Shown here piece after piece: positions 36,187-44,251 of a DNA stretch of 64,000 nucleotides (position 1 is its first letter; every line of letters starts with the position of its first letter). A model generated the notes under the pieces. The model was not told the DNA's origin and did not search any database. It saw only the letters and a program-made list of their open reading frames with translations. The stretch is from Chryseobacterium sp. (GTDB lineage: Bacteria; Bacteroidota; Bacteroidia; Flavobacteriales; Weeksellaceae): contig NZ_JAFAJM010000024.1 in NCBI RefSeq assembly GCF_019236175.1, positions 186,001 to 250,000 of the forward strand, written 5' to 3'. The translations under genes were made by a program, and so were the position numbers.

Positions 36187-36349
36187 TCAGTTTTTTGATT
36201 GATCATCACTATCTTTTCAGGGAACATTAATCATTGTAATCGTACTTATCTTCATCATTCAAAGGGTAAACAATGAGGCGTATTTTTTGCACGCTGAACA
36301 GGGCACTTAATCATTTAAGTGTTACTCCTGTTGGATTTGTGATGTGATT

Positions 36350-37399
36350 TTAGTTTAATCCCAAAAATTTGAATGGCGTTGATTCTTTAAAATCTGTATT
36401 TGATTTACCGTTGTAAGTATGGTAGCCGCTTAAATCAAGCTTCATTACTTTTCCTTTCGGGCCCAGATCAAAATCTTTAAGATCTACCCAGAAAGTATTA
36501 GGTGTGAATACCGTTTCAAAATAATAGACAAGATTTTTTTGATCTGAAACAGAACGCCATCTTGTAGAAGAAATATTGGGTTCCGTTGCCGAAGTGATTC
36601 CATAAGGTACAGAACAGTTTCTGATTACGCTGAAAACACTGGCAACGGCAGTACGGGTATCTGAGGTTCTCGGAATAGCATTGATGTAGTAGGATGCTCT
36701 TACAAACCGGTCTGCTGCGCGGTTGGTTCCCGGAAGCATAACTGTTCCCGGAATACCTTTCCAGTAATTGTTAAGAGCTAATTGTTCTTCGAAAACCGGA
36801 GAATTGGTCATTACCGTGTAAGAAGGATCATGATGGATCACCAGCTTACCGTTGATATACTCAAAGACGGCATTATCACCGGTAGCATCGGAAATGGAAA
36901 GGTGTACTGTTGTAAATCTTTCAGTTCCTGGAATATAATCACTTACAATAACAAATGGCTCTTTTCTTGAGAATTCTACGGCTTCTTTTACAGTGGCAAA
37001 ATTATCCAGATAATATTGTGCCCATAGCGAAATGGCCAGTCCCTTTTTATTTCCTTTCGGATCGAACTTCGGATATTGGGACTCACCAAGCCAGAGCAGA
37101 TTGGCAACCAGTCCTTTTTCGTTCATTCCGTCTGCAGAAGCAATATCCCAGCTGGAACTGATGATACTGCCGTATTTGGAAGTCCATTTTACAGATTTAG
37201 GACCTGCTTCTCCGGTATGGTCTATTCCTTTTGGGAAAACCCAGAGATTGGCCGGGATTTCATCACGCCAGTCCATAGAACGGGCTGTAAGAATGGTATT
37301 TTCCGGACCTTTGTAGACAACACGGGTGCAGGCTTCTGACGGATTCCATAATCCTATTGAAAGGACCAGTGAAAATAAAATTAATGGGAACTTTTTCAT
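36350..37399 (-). CDS. Linear amide C-N hydrolase (choloylglycine/penicillin V acylase-like)
   Basis: A 349-residue Ntn-hydrolase. The signal peptide (1-23) ends at A-C, which makes Cys24 the new N-terminus and the nucleophile (CTRVVYKGPENTILTARSMD). ARSMDWRDEIPANLWVFP and ADGMNEKGLVANLLWL are the conserved Arg/Asp and Asn regions of the bile salt hydrolase and penicillin V acylase family. VMTNSPVFEEQ and YWKGIPGT complete the fold. Gram-negative members act in the periplasm, many on acyl-homoserine lactones or penicillin V. Bile salts are an unlikely target in an environmental flavobacterium. Confidence 0.88.
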   Translation of the reverse strand: MKKFPLILFSLVLSIGLWNPSEACTRVVYKGPENTILTARSMDWRDEIPANLWVFPKGIDHTGEAGPKSVKWTSKYGSIISSSWDIASADGMNEKGLVANLLWLGESQYPKFDPKGNKKGLAISLWAQYYLDNFATVKEAVEFSRKEPFVIVSDYIPGTERFTTVHLSISDATGDNAVFEYINGKLVIHHDPSYTVMTNSPVFEEQLALNNYWKGIPGTVMLPGTNRAADRFVRASYYINAIPRTSDTRTAVASVFSVIRNCSVPYGITSATEPNISSTRWRSVSDQKNLVYYFETVFTPNTFWVDLKDFDLGPKGKVMKLDLSGYHTYNGKSNTDFKESTPFKFLGLN

Positions 37400-37785
37400 A
37401 ATAGTATTATTTGAATTTAAATTTTATATTGAATTTATTGTGAATAATTCAATGAATTTTTAATCATATTCATTATTTAGTGATATAAATTTAGCCAAAT
37501 TTGTTTAAATAACATAATTATTTTGACTCCTAATATGCAATTCCTGCGATGAATCATGAATAAAGGGAGGAAGGCTGCATAAATGGATTTTTTTTTGTAT
37601 ATTTTAGAGATATCTCATTAAAATATGGGTAAAATAAAGAATGTTTCAAAGTAATTTTAAACCGATCGGAAAGCAAACCCGGCAGAAATCATTTCAGGAA
37701 GCAGTCTGAAAAAAAAATTAAATACCACACCAATAAGGCTGTGGAAAAAAAGACCTATCTTTGATAGATTGACTGACATACTTAT
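37400..37785. other. Divergent intergenic region with a -7 element for the phytochrome gene
   Basis: 386 bp without a gene. TATCTTTG at 37756-37763 is an exact TAnnTTTG, 23 nt before the phytochrome start; the -33 half is not obvious. A small CCACA/TGTGG dyad (near 37725-37745) precedes it. The promoter of the leftward hydrolase must lie near 37400-37500, but I cannot pick it out. Confidence 0.45.
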
Positions 37786-39984
37786 ATGAATTTTGTAGAG
37801 TGCCATGAAGAACCCATCCATATTCCAGGCTATATACAAAGTTTTGGTTATCTCATTGGCATCAATGCAGAATCGCACTCCATTACTTTTTTCAGCAGGA
37901 ATATTCCGGATCTATTTAAAATCGGAAGCTCAGATGAGCTTTTTGACAGGAAACTTACGGACTTTCCGGAAATTTTTCAGACGATTATAGCTTCGGATAT
38001 CTATACTTCACTGAATAAACTTACCAGAAGAGAAAACGAAACCTATTTTGATAAGGTTTTCATTGGTGATAAAGAATATCATTTTTCTATTCACCGAAGC
38101 GGAGAATATATCTTTTTGGAATTTGAGGAAGTACTGATCAATCCTGATAAAAGGATTTCAAATAAGTATGATAATTTTTATGGGATAGATAATACGGAGG
38201 AACTCTGGAACCATTTGCTGGAAACACTTGCCAAAGTTGTGAATTATGACCGGATGATGGTATATAAATTTATGATGGACGGCTCAGGGAAAGTCATTGC
38301 AGAAAAAAAGGGGGATGATATGGAAAGTTTCCTTGGTCTTCATTATCCTGAATCCGATATTCCCAAACAGGCAAGGGCACTTTATCTTAAAAAAAGAAAA
38401 AGAATATTCAGTAATGTGTATGCAGACACCGTCCCGATTCTAAGTAAAACGGTGGAGAATATTGATCTGAGTTTTTCTGCATCAAGAGGAATGTCGCCTA
38501 TTCACGGACAGTATCTAAAGAATTCAGGCGTTTCTTCAAGTTTCAGTGTTTCTATTATTCTTGATGATCATCTTTGGGGGCTTGTAACCTGCCAAAATGT
38601 AGAACCCAGACATATTGATCTTGAAGACAGGGTTCAGGCAGGTATTTTTACGGCACTTGCAGCCAATGCCTATTCATCATTTAAATCCAAAAATGAATTG
38701 AATTATCGTTTGGAAGTGAATGAAAAATTAGCTGAGCTTAAAACCGATTTTTTAAAGCATAATCATTTATTTGATTCGCTGGTCGATAATAAAACAGAAA
38801 TTAAAAATTTGCCTGAAGCAGATGGTCTTGCCATTATTTCAGATGAACATATGGTGACGGAAGGGCTCACTCCTACATCGGAAGTGATCAGTCATATTGT
38901 GCAGTGGGCACTGGAAAATACAGAGGAAAAAATCTATGTCAGCCGGGATTTTCTGAAAAGTTACGGACAAGAACTGGGACTTCCGGAAAGTGCAGCGGGA
39001 ATCATTATTTACTTTATTGCAAGGGATAAAAACGAAATGCTGATCTGGTTCCGAAAGGAATTTGATGAGCATATCAAATGGGCCGGAAATCCTGAAAAAA
39101 ATATAGGGGTCTTCTCTCAAAACGGAGAAGAGAAACAAATTGTATCGCCCAGAACATCCTTCCACATTTTTACAGAAAATATTAAAGGTTATTCTAAAAG
39201 ATGGAATTCCAGAAATATCAGTGCTGTACATGCAGTTCGTGATCTGATCCTGGAAACCTCCCATAAAAATTATAATACCATTAAAAGGCTGAATGATGAG
39301 CTTAAAAAAGTGAATGAAGAACTGGACAGCTTTTCGTACACGATTTCTCATGATCTGGGAACTCCTCTGACAGTCATGAAACTCAATGCACAAATGCTTT
39401 TGGGAAATCTTGCCGGTGATGCTGACAAAAGTAAAAATAAAATCAATACGATCATTGAGGAGATTGATAATATGGCCGAAATGATGCAGGACGTTCTGCA
39501 GCTCAGCCGTGCAAAACACAGCGAGATCCAGCTTGAAAGCCTGAAAACCAATGGAACCATTCGTAAAATTTCTGAGAATGCAAAGATGACCTATGGCAAT
39601 TCTAAAAGTGAGATTGTGATTAAAGAATGTCCGGATGTACTGGCGGATAAAACCATGCTTCATCAGGTATTCTTAAACATTATCAATAATGCAGTGAAAT
39701 ATTCGTCCCATAAAGATCTGCCGAAGGTAGAAATTGAAGGTACGGCAGATGGGCAGACGATTGTGTACCGGATTTCGGATAATGGAATCGGAATTCCCGA
39801 AGAAGAAAAACATAAGATGTTTAAAATTTTCAACAGGATGGATAATGCGAAAAAATTTAAAGGAAACGGGGTAGGTTTATCCATTGTTCATCGTATTATG
39901 AAAAGAATTGGCGGAAATGTTGATTACGAGAGCAATAAAGAGGGGACTTCTTTCATTTTAACGTTTAAAAAGCCTTACATTTGA
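37786..39984 (+). CDS. bphP: Bacteriophytochrome sensor histidine kinase
   Basis: 732 residues: PAS (about 8-105), GAF (about 125-290), PHY (about 300-485), HisKA (about 510-575) and HATPase (about 615-732). Cys6, just before EEPIHIPGYIQSFG, aligns with the biliverdin-binding cysteine of DrBphP. YPESDIP (Asp191) matches the PASDIP motif, and His240 in SPIHGQYL matches DrBphP His260. The residue that aligns with DrBphP His290 is Gln270 (WGLVTCQNVEPR), an unusual change at a D-ring contact. His522 in FSYTISHDLGTP is the phospho-acceptor. It senses red/far-red light and signals by phosphotransfer. No response regulator is adjacent. A heme oxygenase follows 20 nt later. Confidence 0.93.
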   Translation: MNFVECHEEPIHIPGYIQSFGYLIGINAESHSITFFSRNIPDLFKIGSSDELFDRKLTDFPEIFQTIIASDIYTSLNKLTRRENETYFDKVFIGDKEYHFSIHRSGEYIFLEFEEVLINPDKRISNKYDNFYGIDNTEELWNHLLETLAKVVNYDRMMVYKFMMDGSGKVIAEKKGDDMESFLGLHYPESDIPKQARALYLKKRKRIFSNVYADTVPILSKTVENIDLSFSASRGMSPIHGQYLKNSGVSSSFSVSIILDDHLWGLVTCQNVEPRHIDLEDRVQAGIFTALAANAYSSFKSKNELNYRLEVNEKLAELKTDFLKHNHLFDSLVDNKTEIKNLPEADGLAIISDEHMVTEGLTPTSEVISHIVQWALENTEEKIYVSRDFLKSYGQELGLPESAAGIIIYFIARDKNEMLIWFRKEFDEHIKWAGNPEKNIGVFSQNGEEKQIVSPRTSFHIFTENIKGYSKRWNSRNISAVHAVRDLILETSHKNYNTIKRLNDELKKVNEELDSFSYTISHDLGTPLTVMKLNAQMLLGNLAGDADKSKNKINTIIEEIDNMAEMMQDVLQLSRAKHSEIQLESLKTNGTIRKISENAKMTYGNSKSEIVIKECPDVLADKTMLHQVFLNIINNAVKYSSHKDLPKVEIEGTADGQTIVYRISDNGIGIPEEEKHKMFKIFNRMDNAKKFKGNGVGLSIVHRIMKRIGGNVDYESNKEGTSFILTFKKPYI

Positions 39985-40004
39985 GAAACTTTTAAAACGT
40001 TATT

Positions 40005-40556
40005 ATGGTATCAGAATATCTAAAACAAAACACCGCAGATTATCACGATGCAGCCGAAAAGCTTTTTAATTCTGAAAAAATTTTTAATAAGACTTTCACT
40101 TTAGAAGATTATAAAAAGATCATCCATACCAATTACCTGATGCTGCTTCACAGCGAAGATCAGATTTTCAGCAGCCTTTCGGATAAATACTCACAAAAAC
40201 TTCAGCTTAATGAAAGAAAAAAGCTCTACCTGATTGAAAAAGATCTGAAGAGCCTTTCTCTGGACAATCAGGAAATTACAAACCCCCTGGAATTGAATAA
40301 TGAACATGAAGCTTTTGGGGCGATGTATGTGATTGAAGGTTCAACACTGGGAGGAAATGTAATTGCCAAACAGCTTTCCAAAACGGAAGGCTTTGATGAG
40401 GTTACTTTTAATTTTTTCGGATGCTATCAGGAGAATACAGGGCCGATGTGGAAGAGCTTTAAGGAGGTGCTGGATACTGAAATTAAAGAAGAAAACTATG
40501 ATGAAGTGCTTTCCGGAGCGAAAAAACTGTACTCGTTTTTACTGAATGTCAACTAA
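40005..40556 (+). CDS. Biliverdin-producing heme oxygenase
   Basis: A 183-residue soluble helical protein. The proximal heme ligand is His14 in LKQNTADYHDAAEKLF, the usual N-terminal H-x-x-A/V-E pattern. EAFGAMYVIEGSTLGGNVIA is the distal helix, with the flexible G-S-T-L-G-G kink typical of bacterial heme oxygenases. It opens heme to biliverdin, CO and iron. The gap of only 20 nt after the phytochrome points to chromophore supply (BphO-like). A 12-bp hairpin follows. Confidence 0.9.
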   Translation: MVSEYLKQNTADYHDAAEKLFNSEKIFNKTFTLEDYKKIIHTNYLMLLHSEDQIFSSLSDKYSQKLQLNERKKLYLIEKDLKSLSLDNQEITNPLELNNEHEAFGAMYVIEGSTLGGNVIAKQLSKTEGFDEVTFNFFGCYQENTGPMWKSFKEVLDTEIKEENYDEVLSGAKKLYSFLLNVN

Positions 40557-40575
40557 TTCCCGTTAATGCTAATAA

Positions 40576-40609
40576 AATTCCTGAAAAATTGCGCATATTT
40601 TCAGGAATT
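40576..40609 (+). terminator. Hairpin after the phytochrome-heme oxygenase pair
   Basis: AATTCCTGAAAA (40576-40587) pairs with TTTTCAGGAATT (40598-40609), 10-nt loop, then GTTAAATTT. The T-tract is modest, and the stem overlaps the mdh promoter. Confidence 0.55.
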
Positions 40610-40619
40610 GTTAAATTTG
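40589..40619 (+). promoter_or_regulatory. Promoter of mdh
   Basis: TTG at 40589-40591, a 20-nt spacer, then TAAATTTG at 40612-40619, both consensus halves. It leaves a leader of about 48 nt before the mdh ATG. Confidence 0.65.
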
Positions 40620-40672
40620 GGGAGTTTCAAATTTAGACTTAACTAAAAAAAATAATTTAAAAAGTATACAAT

Positions 40673-41599
40673 ATGAAAGTAACTGTAGTAGGTGCAGGCG
40701 CTGTAGGAGCAAGCTGTGCGGAATACATCGCAATGAAGAACTTCTGTTCAGAAGTAGTTTTAGTAGACATTAAAGAAGGATTTGCTGAAGGTAAAGCAAT
40801 GGACTTGATGCAAACGGCGTCACTTAACGGATTCGATACAAAAATTACCGGAACAACAGGAGATTACAGTAAAACGGCAGGTTCTCATGTAGCAGTGATC
40901 ACTTCAGGGATTCCAAGAAAACCTGGAATGACAAGAGAAGAATTAATCGGTATCAATGCCGGTATCGTAAAAGAAGTTACTGAAAATTTAGTAAAACATT
41001 CTCCGGAAGTAATCATCATCGTAGTTTCCAATCCAATGGATACGATGGCTTATTTAGTTCACAAAACTTCAGGTCTTCCTAAGCACAAAATCATCGGAAT
41101 GGGTGGTGCATTGGATTCTGCAAGATTCAAATACAGATTGGCTGAGGCATTAGAAGCTCCGATTTCTGATGTTGACGGAATGGTAATCGCTGCCCACAGT
41201 GATACAGGAATGCTTCCATTATTGAGCAAAGCGACAAGAAACGGAGTTCCGGTAACGGAATTTTTAAACGACGATCAGCAAAAATATGTGATCGAAGAAA
41301 CAAAAGTAGGAGGAGCTACTCTTACTAAATTATTAGGAACATCCGCTTGGTATGCACCGGGTGCAGCTGTTTCTGTAATGGTTCAGGCGATTGCTTGTGA
41401 TCAAAAGAAAATGATCCCTTGTTCGTTAATGCTTGAAGGGGAGTACGGTCAAAATGATATCTGCTTAGGAGTTCCGGCTATCATCGGAGCCAACGGAGTA
41501 GAGAAAATTGTAAACGTAACTCTTACTGCTGAAGAGCAATTGAAATTCGCTGAAGCAGCTAACGCTGTAAGAGAGGTAAACGGAGATTTGAAATTCTAA
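40673..41599 (+). CDS. mdh: Malate dehydrogenase
   Basis: A 308-residue LDH-type malate dehydrogenase. The Rossmann loop GAGAVGASCAEYI (7-19) is followed by LVDIKEGFAEGKAMDL with the NAD-selecting Asp. The substrate-binding loop TSGIPRKPGMTREEL (about 84-98) has the arginines specific for malate rather than lactate. SNPMDTMAYLVH carries the conserved Asn, and AAHSDTGMLPL holds the catalytic His175. It converts malate and oxaloacetate with NAD. It has its own promoter and terminator. It and the SDH operon are both TCA-cycle genes. Confidence 0.95.
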   Translation: MKVTVVGAGAVGASCAEYIAMKNFCSEVVLVDIKEGFAEGKAMDLMQTASLNGFDTKITGTTGDYSKTAGSHVAVITSGIPRKPGMTREELIGINAGIVKEVTENLVKHSPEVIIIVVSNPMDTMAYLVHKTSGLPKHKIIGMGGALDSARFKYRLAEALEAPISDVDGMVIAAHSDTGMLPLLSKATRNGVPVTEFLNDDQQKYVIEETKVGGATLTKLLGTSAWYAPGAAVSVMVQAIACDQKKMIPCSLMLEGEYGQNDICLGVPAIIGANGVEKIVNVTLTAEEQLKFAEAANAVREVNGDLKF

Positions 41600-41621
41600 T
41601 TTCTGACCGGATTTATAATAT

Positions 41622-41657
41622 AAAAACAGACTGTTTCCATTGAGACAGTCTGTTTTT
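41622..41657 (+). terminator. Terminator of mdh
   Basis: AAAAACAGACTGT (41622-41634) pairs with ACAGTCTGTTTTT (41645-41657), 10-nt loop, and the following bases are T-rich. Confidence 0.9.
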
Positions 41658-41728
41658 TATTTAGTATTTGATAAATTAAATTACCTGAATTTCGTAAAGC
41701 AGACCATTCAGGAATTTTATGAATACGA

Positions 41729-42775
41729 TCACTTTTTAACGGAAGCTTTGGTGGTCTGTGTGATGATATTCAGGATTTCCGACTGTATTCTTTCAGTAAT
41801 CCATTCGTGGTCTTCCGGGGAGAGATCATGAAGTAAATTCCCATTGTTTTCATTAAAATCTGTGAACACATCCTGTAAAAATTCAGATCGAATTTCAGAA
41901 AGGCGGATCGTATTATCTGTATCGAGTGCTCCGACTTTGGAGATTACACTTTCCAGTCGGTTTGGAGTTACATAAGTTCTCAGCTCATCTGTGATAAAAG
42001 ACAGATTTTCCGTCTTGGAAGAAATATCGGGGATGAAAGACCATTTTTCAGCCTGATGAAATTTTTCCTCCTCATCAAATTCAGGGTTTTTAAGCTTAAT
42101 GATCGGACGATGGGAAAGCAGCTGATGATCTTTTAGGTTATAGGGTTTGATAACTACGCCTTCAATAAGATTATAGGGCAGCTCCGGAAGAGCCAGCTGT
42201 TGGGGAATAGGAGACATAATCCTTGTGTTGAAACTCAACGCTTCATTGAATTTTCCGATCAGCAAAGGTGTTGCATAAGGGATGTTGAATTGATTAAAAT
42301 AGGAAACTGCCGTTTCATAATCGAGGTATTGTTTATTTCCGGATTCATCAACGATGGCAATATCAAAAGCATAGAAATGGATATCAGCAGCGTAGTAAAC
42401 TCCGGTTTGTATTGCCTGTAAATTTTCTGTTGCTTTAACATCAGGGTGAGGATAATGACCTCCGAACAATTCTCCATAAAGAACATATGTTTGACCCGGG
42501 ATGTGTGTTTTTAATTTTTCGAAAAATCCGGTGATGTTATTTTCTAAACGGTTAACAACCAGCTGGAAACCAAAGAAGTCATCTCCCCAGCTGAGGTATC
42601 CTCTTCTTTTAGCAAATCTGAGATGATCATTTTCGTAGGAAAAACTAAAGTTAGCCCCATGAATTTTTTCAGTGACCACCCATTTCAGTTTTTCCATCCT
42701 GGATAAATCTTTTTCATTAAGCCCGAGTTTTTTTAATGAATCAGGCATTTTCTCATATCCGGAAAATTCACTCAT
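41729..42775 (-). CDS. Rnl2-family RNA ligase
   Basis: A 348-residue protein with the nucleotidyltransferase motifs of T4 Rnl2-like RNA ligases in order: motif I VTEKIHGANFSF with the adenylated lysine at 37; motif III YGELFGG (100-106); motif IIIa FYAFDI (134-139); motif IV EGVVIKP (205-211); motif V IIKLKN (225-230). The C-terminal ~110 residues form a helical domain. Such enzymes seal 3'-OH and 5'-phosphate RNA ends with ATP, often in RNA repair. No kinase or phosphatase partner and no phage gene is beside it, so the context is silent about its substrate. The start agrees with T4 Rnl2, whose lysine is at 35. Confidence 0.88.
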   Translation of the reverse strand: MSEFSGYEKMPDSLKKLGLNEKDLSRMEKLKWVVTEKIHGANFSFSYENDHLRFAKRRGYLSWGDDFFGFQLVVNRLENNITGFFEKLKTHIPGQTYVLYGELFGGHYPHPDVKATENLQAIQTGVYYAADIHFYAFDIAIVDESGNKQYLDYETAVSYFNQFNIPYATPLLIGKFNEALSFNTRIMSPIPQQLALPELPYNLIEGVVIKPYNLKDHQLLSHRPIIKLKNPEFDEEEKFHQAEKWSFIPDISSKTENLSFITDELRTYVTPNRLESVISKVGALDTDNTIRLSEIRSEFLQDVFTDFNENNGNLLHDLSPEDHEWITERIQSEILNIITQTTKASVKK

Positions 42776-42985
42776 ATCAGTTTGCTTTTATAGGAGTCAC
42801 TTGTTATTATGGACAAATATATTATTTTCAGGCAAAACAAACAGGAGGTTTTCATGTAAGCGATCAATGAATTTAATAGAAAGGTACAGACTAAATCCCG
42901 GATTTTAGTTTCTTCATATTCGTATAAGGCAGCTATTAAAATAGAAAATACAGGGGACGAAATGTACTTTTACTTCTATTTTGAT

Positions 42986-43540
42986 CTAATCATATTCAGC
43001 GATTTTTTTAAAAAGCTGGGGGTAATTTTCTATTAATCCGCTTTCATTTACTGTAATATCGGCTTTAAAATCTGTCCGGATATTTTCATAAAGATAAGTG
43101 TTGACCGATGTTCGGGTGTATCTTTGTCCGGCAGGCTTAATCTGATTGTTTAAAATATCAATATAGATCGCTTCAATTTCCTGGGAGCCGTTTTCCGGCA
43201 ATTGTAAATGGTTTACTGGTAAGGTATTGGTAAAAGGAGTGAGGGAAATATCTATGAATGTAAAGCCTTTGAGATGTGTGTTGATGGTATCATTGATCTT
43301 CCATTCATTTTGTATTTTTCTTCCCCTAATCAGGTTTTTCTTTGTATTGATTTCAGATTCAATTGTAAATTCCAGGATATTCCAGCTTTTGTCGATGCTG
43401 ATTGTATAATTCACATGATAGATTTTGTTCTCATAGCAACCGATTATTTTCGATGTTGCCGTATATCCGGTCTGATTTTCTCTGATATTGAAATATTCAA
43501 GAGATTCATAACAGATGCCTTTCCAGATTAATGTTTTCAT
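42986..43540 (-). CDS. Putative glycolipid-binding domain protein (PA1994-like)
   Basis: 184 residues, cytoplasmic, no signal. The start MKTLIWKGICYESLEYFNI and the motif SLTPFTNTLPVNHLQL (about 99-114) match the putative glycolipid-binding family, whose fold resembles LolA/LolB. QRYTRTSVNTYLYEN and INLIENYP-like ending (SGLIENYPQLFKKI) agree with the end of that domain. The ligand name is predicted from structure only. It starts 11 nt after the Crp-family regulator gene, so regulator and protein are co-expressed. Confidence 0.78.
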   Translation of the reverse strand: MKTLIWKGICYESLEYFNIRENQTGYTATSKIIGCYENKIYHVNYTISIDKSWNILEFTIESEINTKKNLIRGRKIQNEWKINDTINTHLKGFTFIDISLTPFTNTLPVNHLQLPENGSQEIEAIYIDILNNQIKPAGQRYTRTSVNTYLYENIRTDFKADITVNESGLIENYPQLFKKIAEYD

Positions 43541-43551
43541 CGTATATTTTG

Positions 43552-44124
43552 TTATTGGGATATTCTTCTTTTCCTTATTCTGCTTAAAGTTTCCCTTGCG
43601 ACTCCCAGAAATGAGGCCAGTTGTATAAGAGGAATGCGTTGTATCATTTCAGGATATTTATTTTCAAGAAATTCTAATCTTTCCTGTGCTGAATAGAGTT
43701 TGAAAAGATTGGAAAATTCTTCCTGACGGGAAGCAAACTTTCGGAGGCAATGACGTCCCAAGGTTTCTATTTCAGAAGATTTCTTAGCAGCTTCAAATAA
43801 TTTTTCTTTGTTAAAAATAATTGTATAAACTTCTTCACAAGCTGCAATATTGAATTCGGAAGGCTGGTTGTTTCCAAAACTGCTGAGGTTGGTGGCTATT
43901 TCATTTTCGAAGAAAAAACCTGTGTTTTTAGCCACTCCGTCTATCTCATAATACGTTTTACAAAATCCTTTACTGATGAAGAATAATGATTGACAGATTT
44001 TACCTTCCTGCAGCATCAGTTCATTTTTCTTAAAGGTTCTTTCAGAGAGGGCGGGCTGAAGCAAGTTCCAGCTTTCTTCTGAAAAAGGAGTGAGAGATTG
44101 GATGTACTGGAATAGATGGTTCAT
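43552..44124 (-). CDS. Crp/Fnr-family transcriptional regulator
   Basis: A 190-residue regulator. The N-terminal cyclic-nucleotide-like beta roll (FKKNELMLQEGKICQSLFFI) is followed by a helical hinge and a C-terminal helix-turn-helix, LIQLASFLGVARETLSRIRK (about 166-185). The glycine-rich phosphate cassette with R-x-x that binds cAMP is absent, as in many short Bacteroidota members. It is divergent from the M28 peptidase gene (127-nt gap) and upstream of the glycolipid-binding protein. The ligand is unknown. Confidence 0.88.
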   Translation of the reverse strand: MNHLFQYIQSLTPFSEESWNLLQPALSERTFKKNELMLQEGKICQSLFFISKGFCKTYYEIDGVAKNTGFFFENEIATNLSSFGNNQPSEFNIAACEEVYTIIFNKEKLFEAAKKSSEIETLGRHCLRKFASRQEEFSNLFKLYSAQERLEFLENKYPEMIQRIPLIQLASFLGVARETLSRIRKRRISQ

Positions 44125-44251
44125 ACGAATTGTATTTTCTATTGTTTTTGACAGAGAATTGGCTATTCAAAGATGAGTATTTTTTATTAAACCTGTCTGT
44201 TCGTGATTCATTTATTATAAGTAAATTGCAGTCATTGATTGTATTTGTACT

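Noticed and set aside
36350-37399. Bile salt hydrolase as the specific function
   Set aside because: The family also includes penicillin V and AHL acylases; nothing here points to bile.
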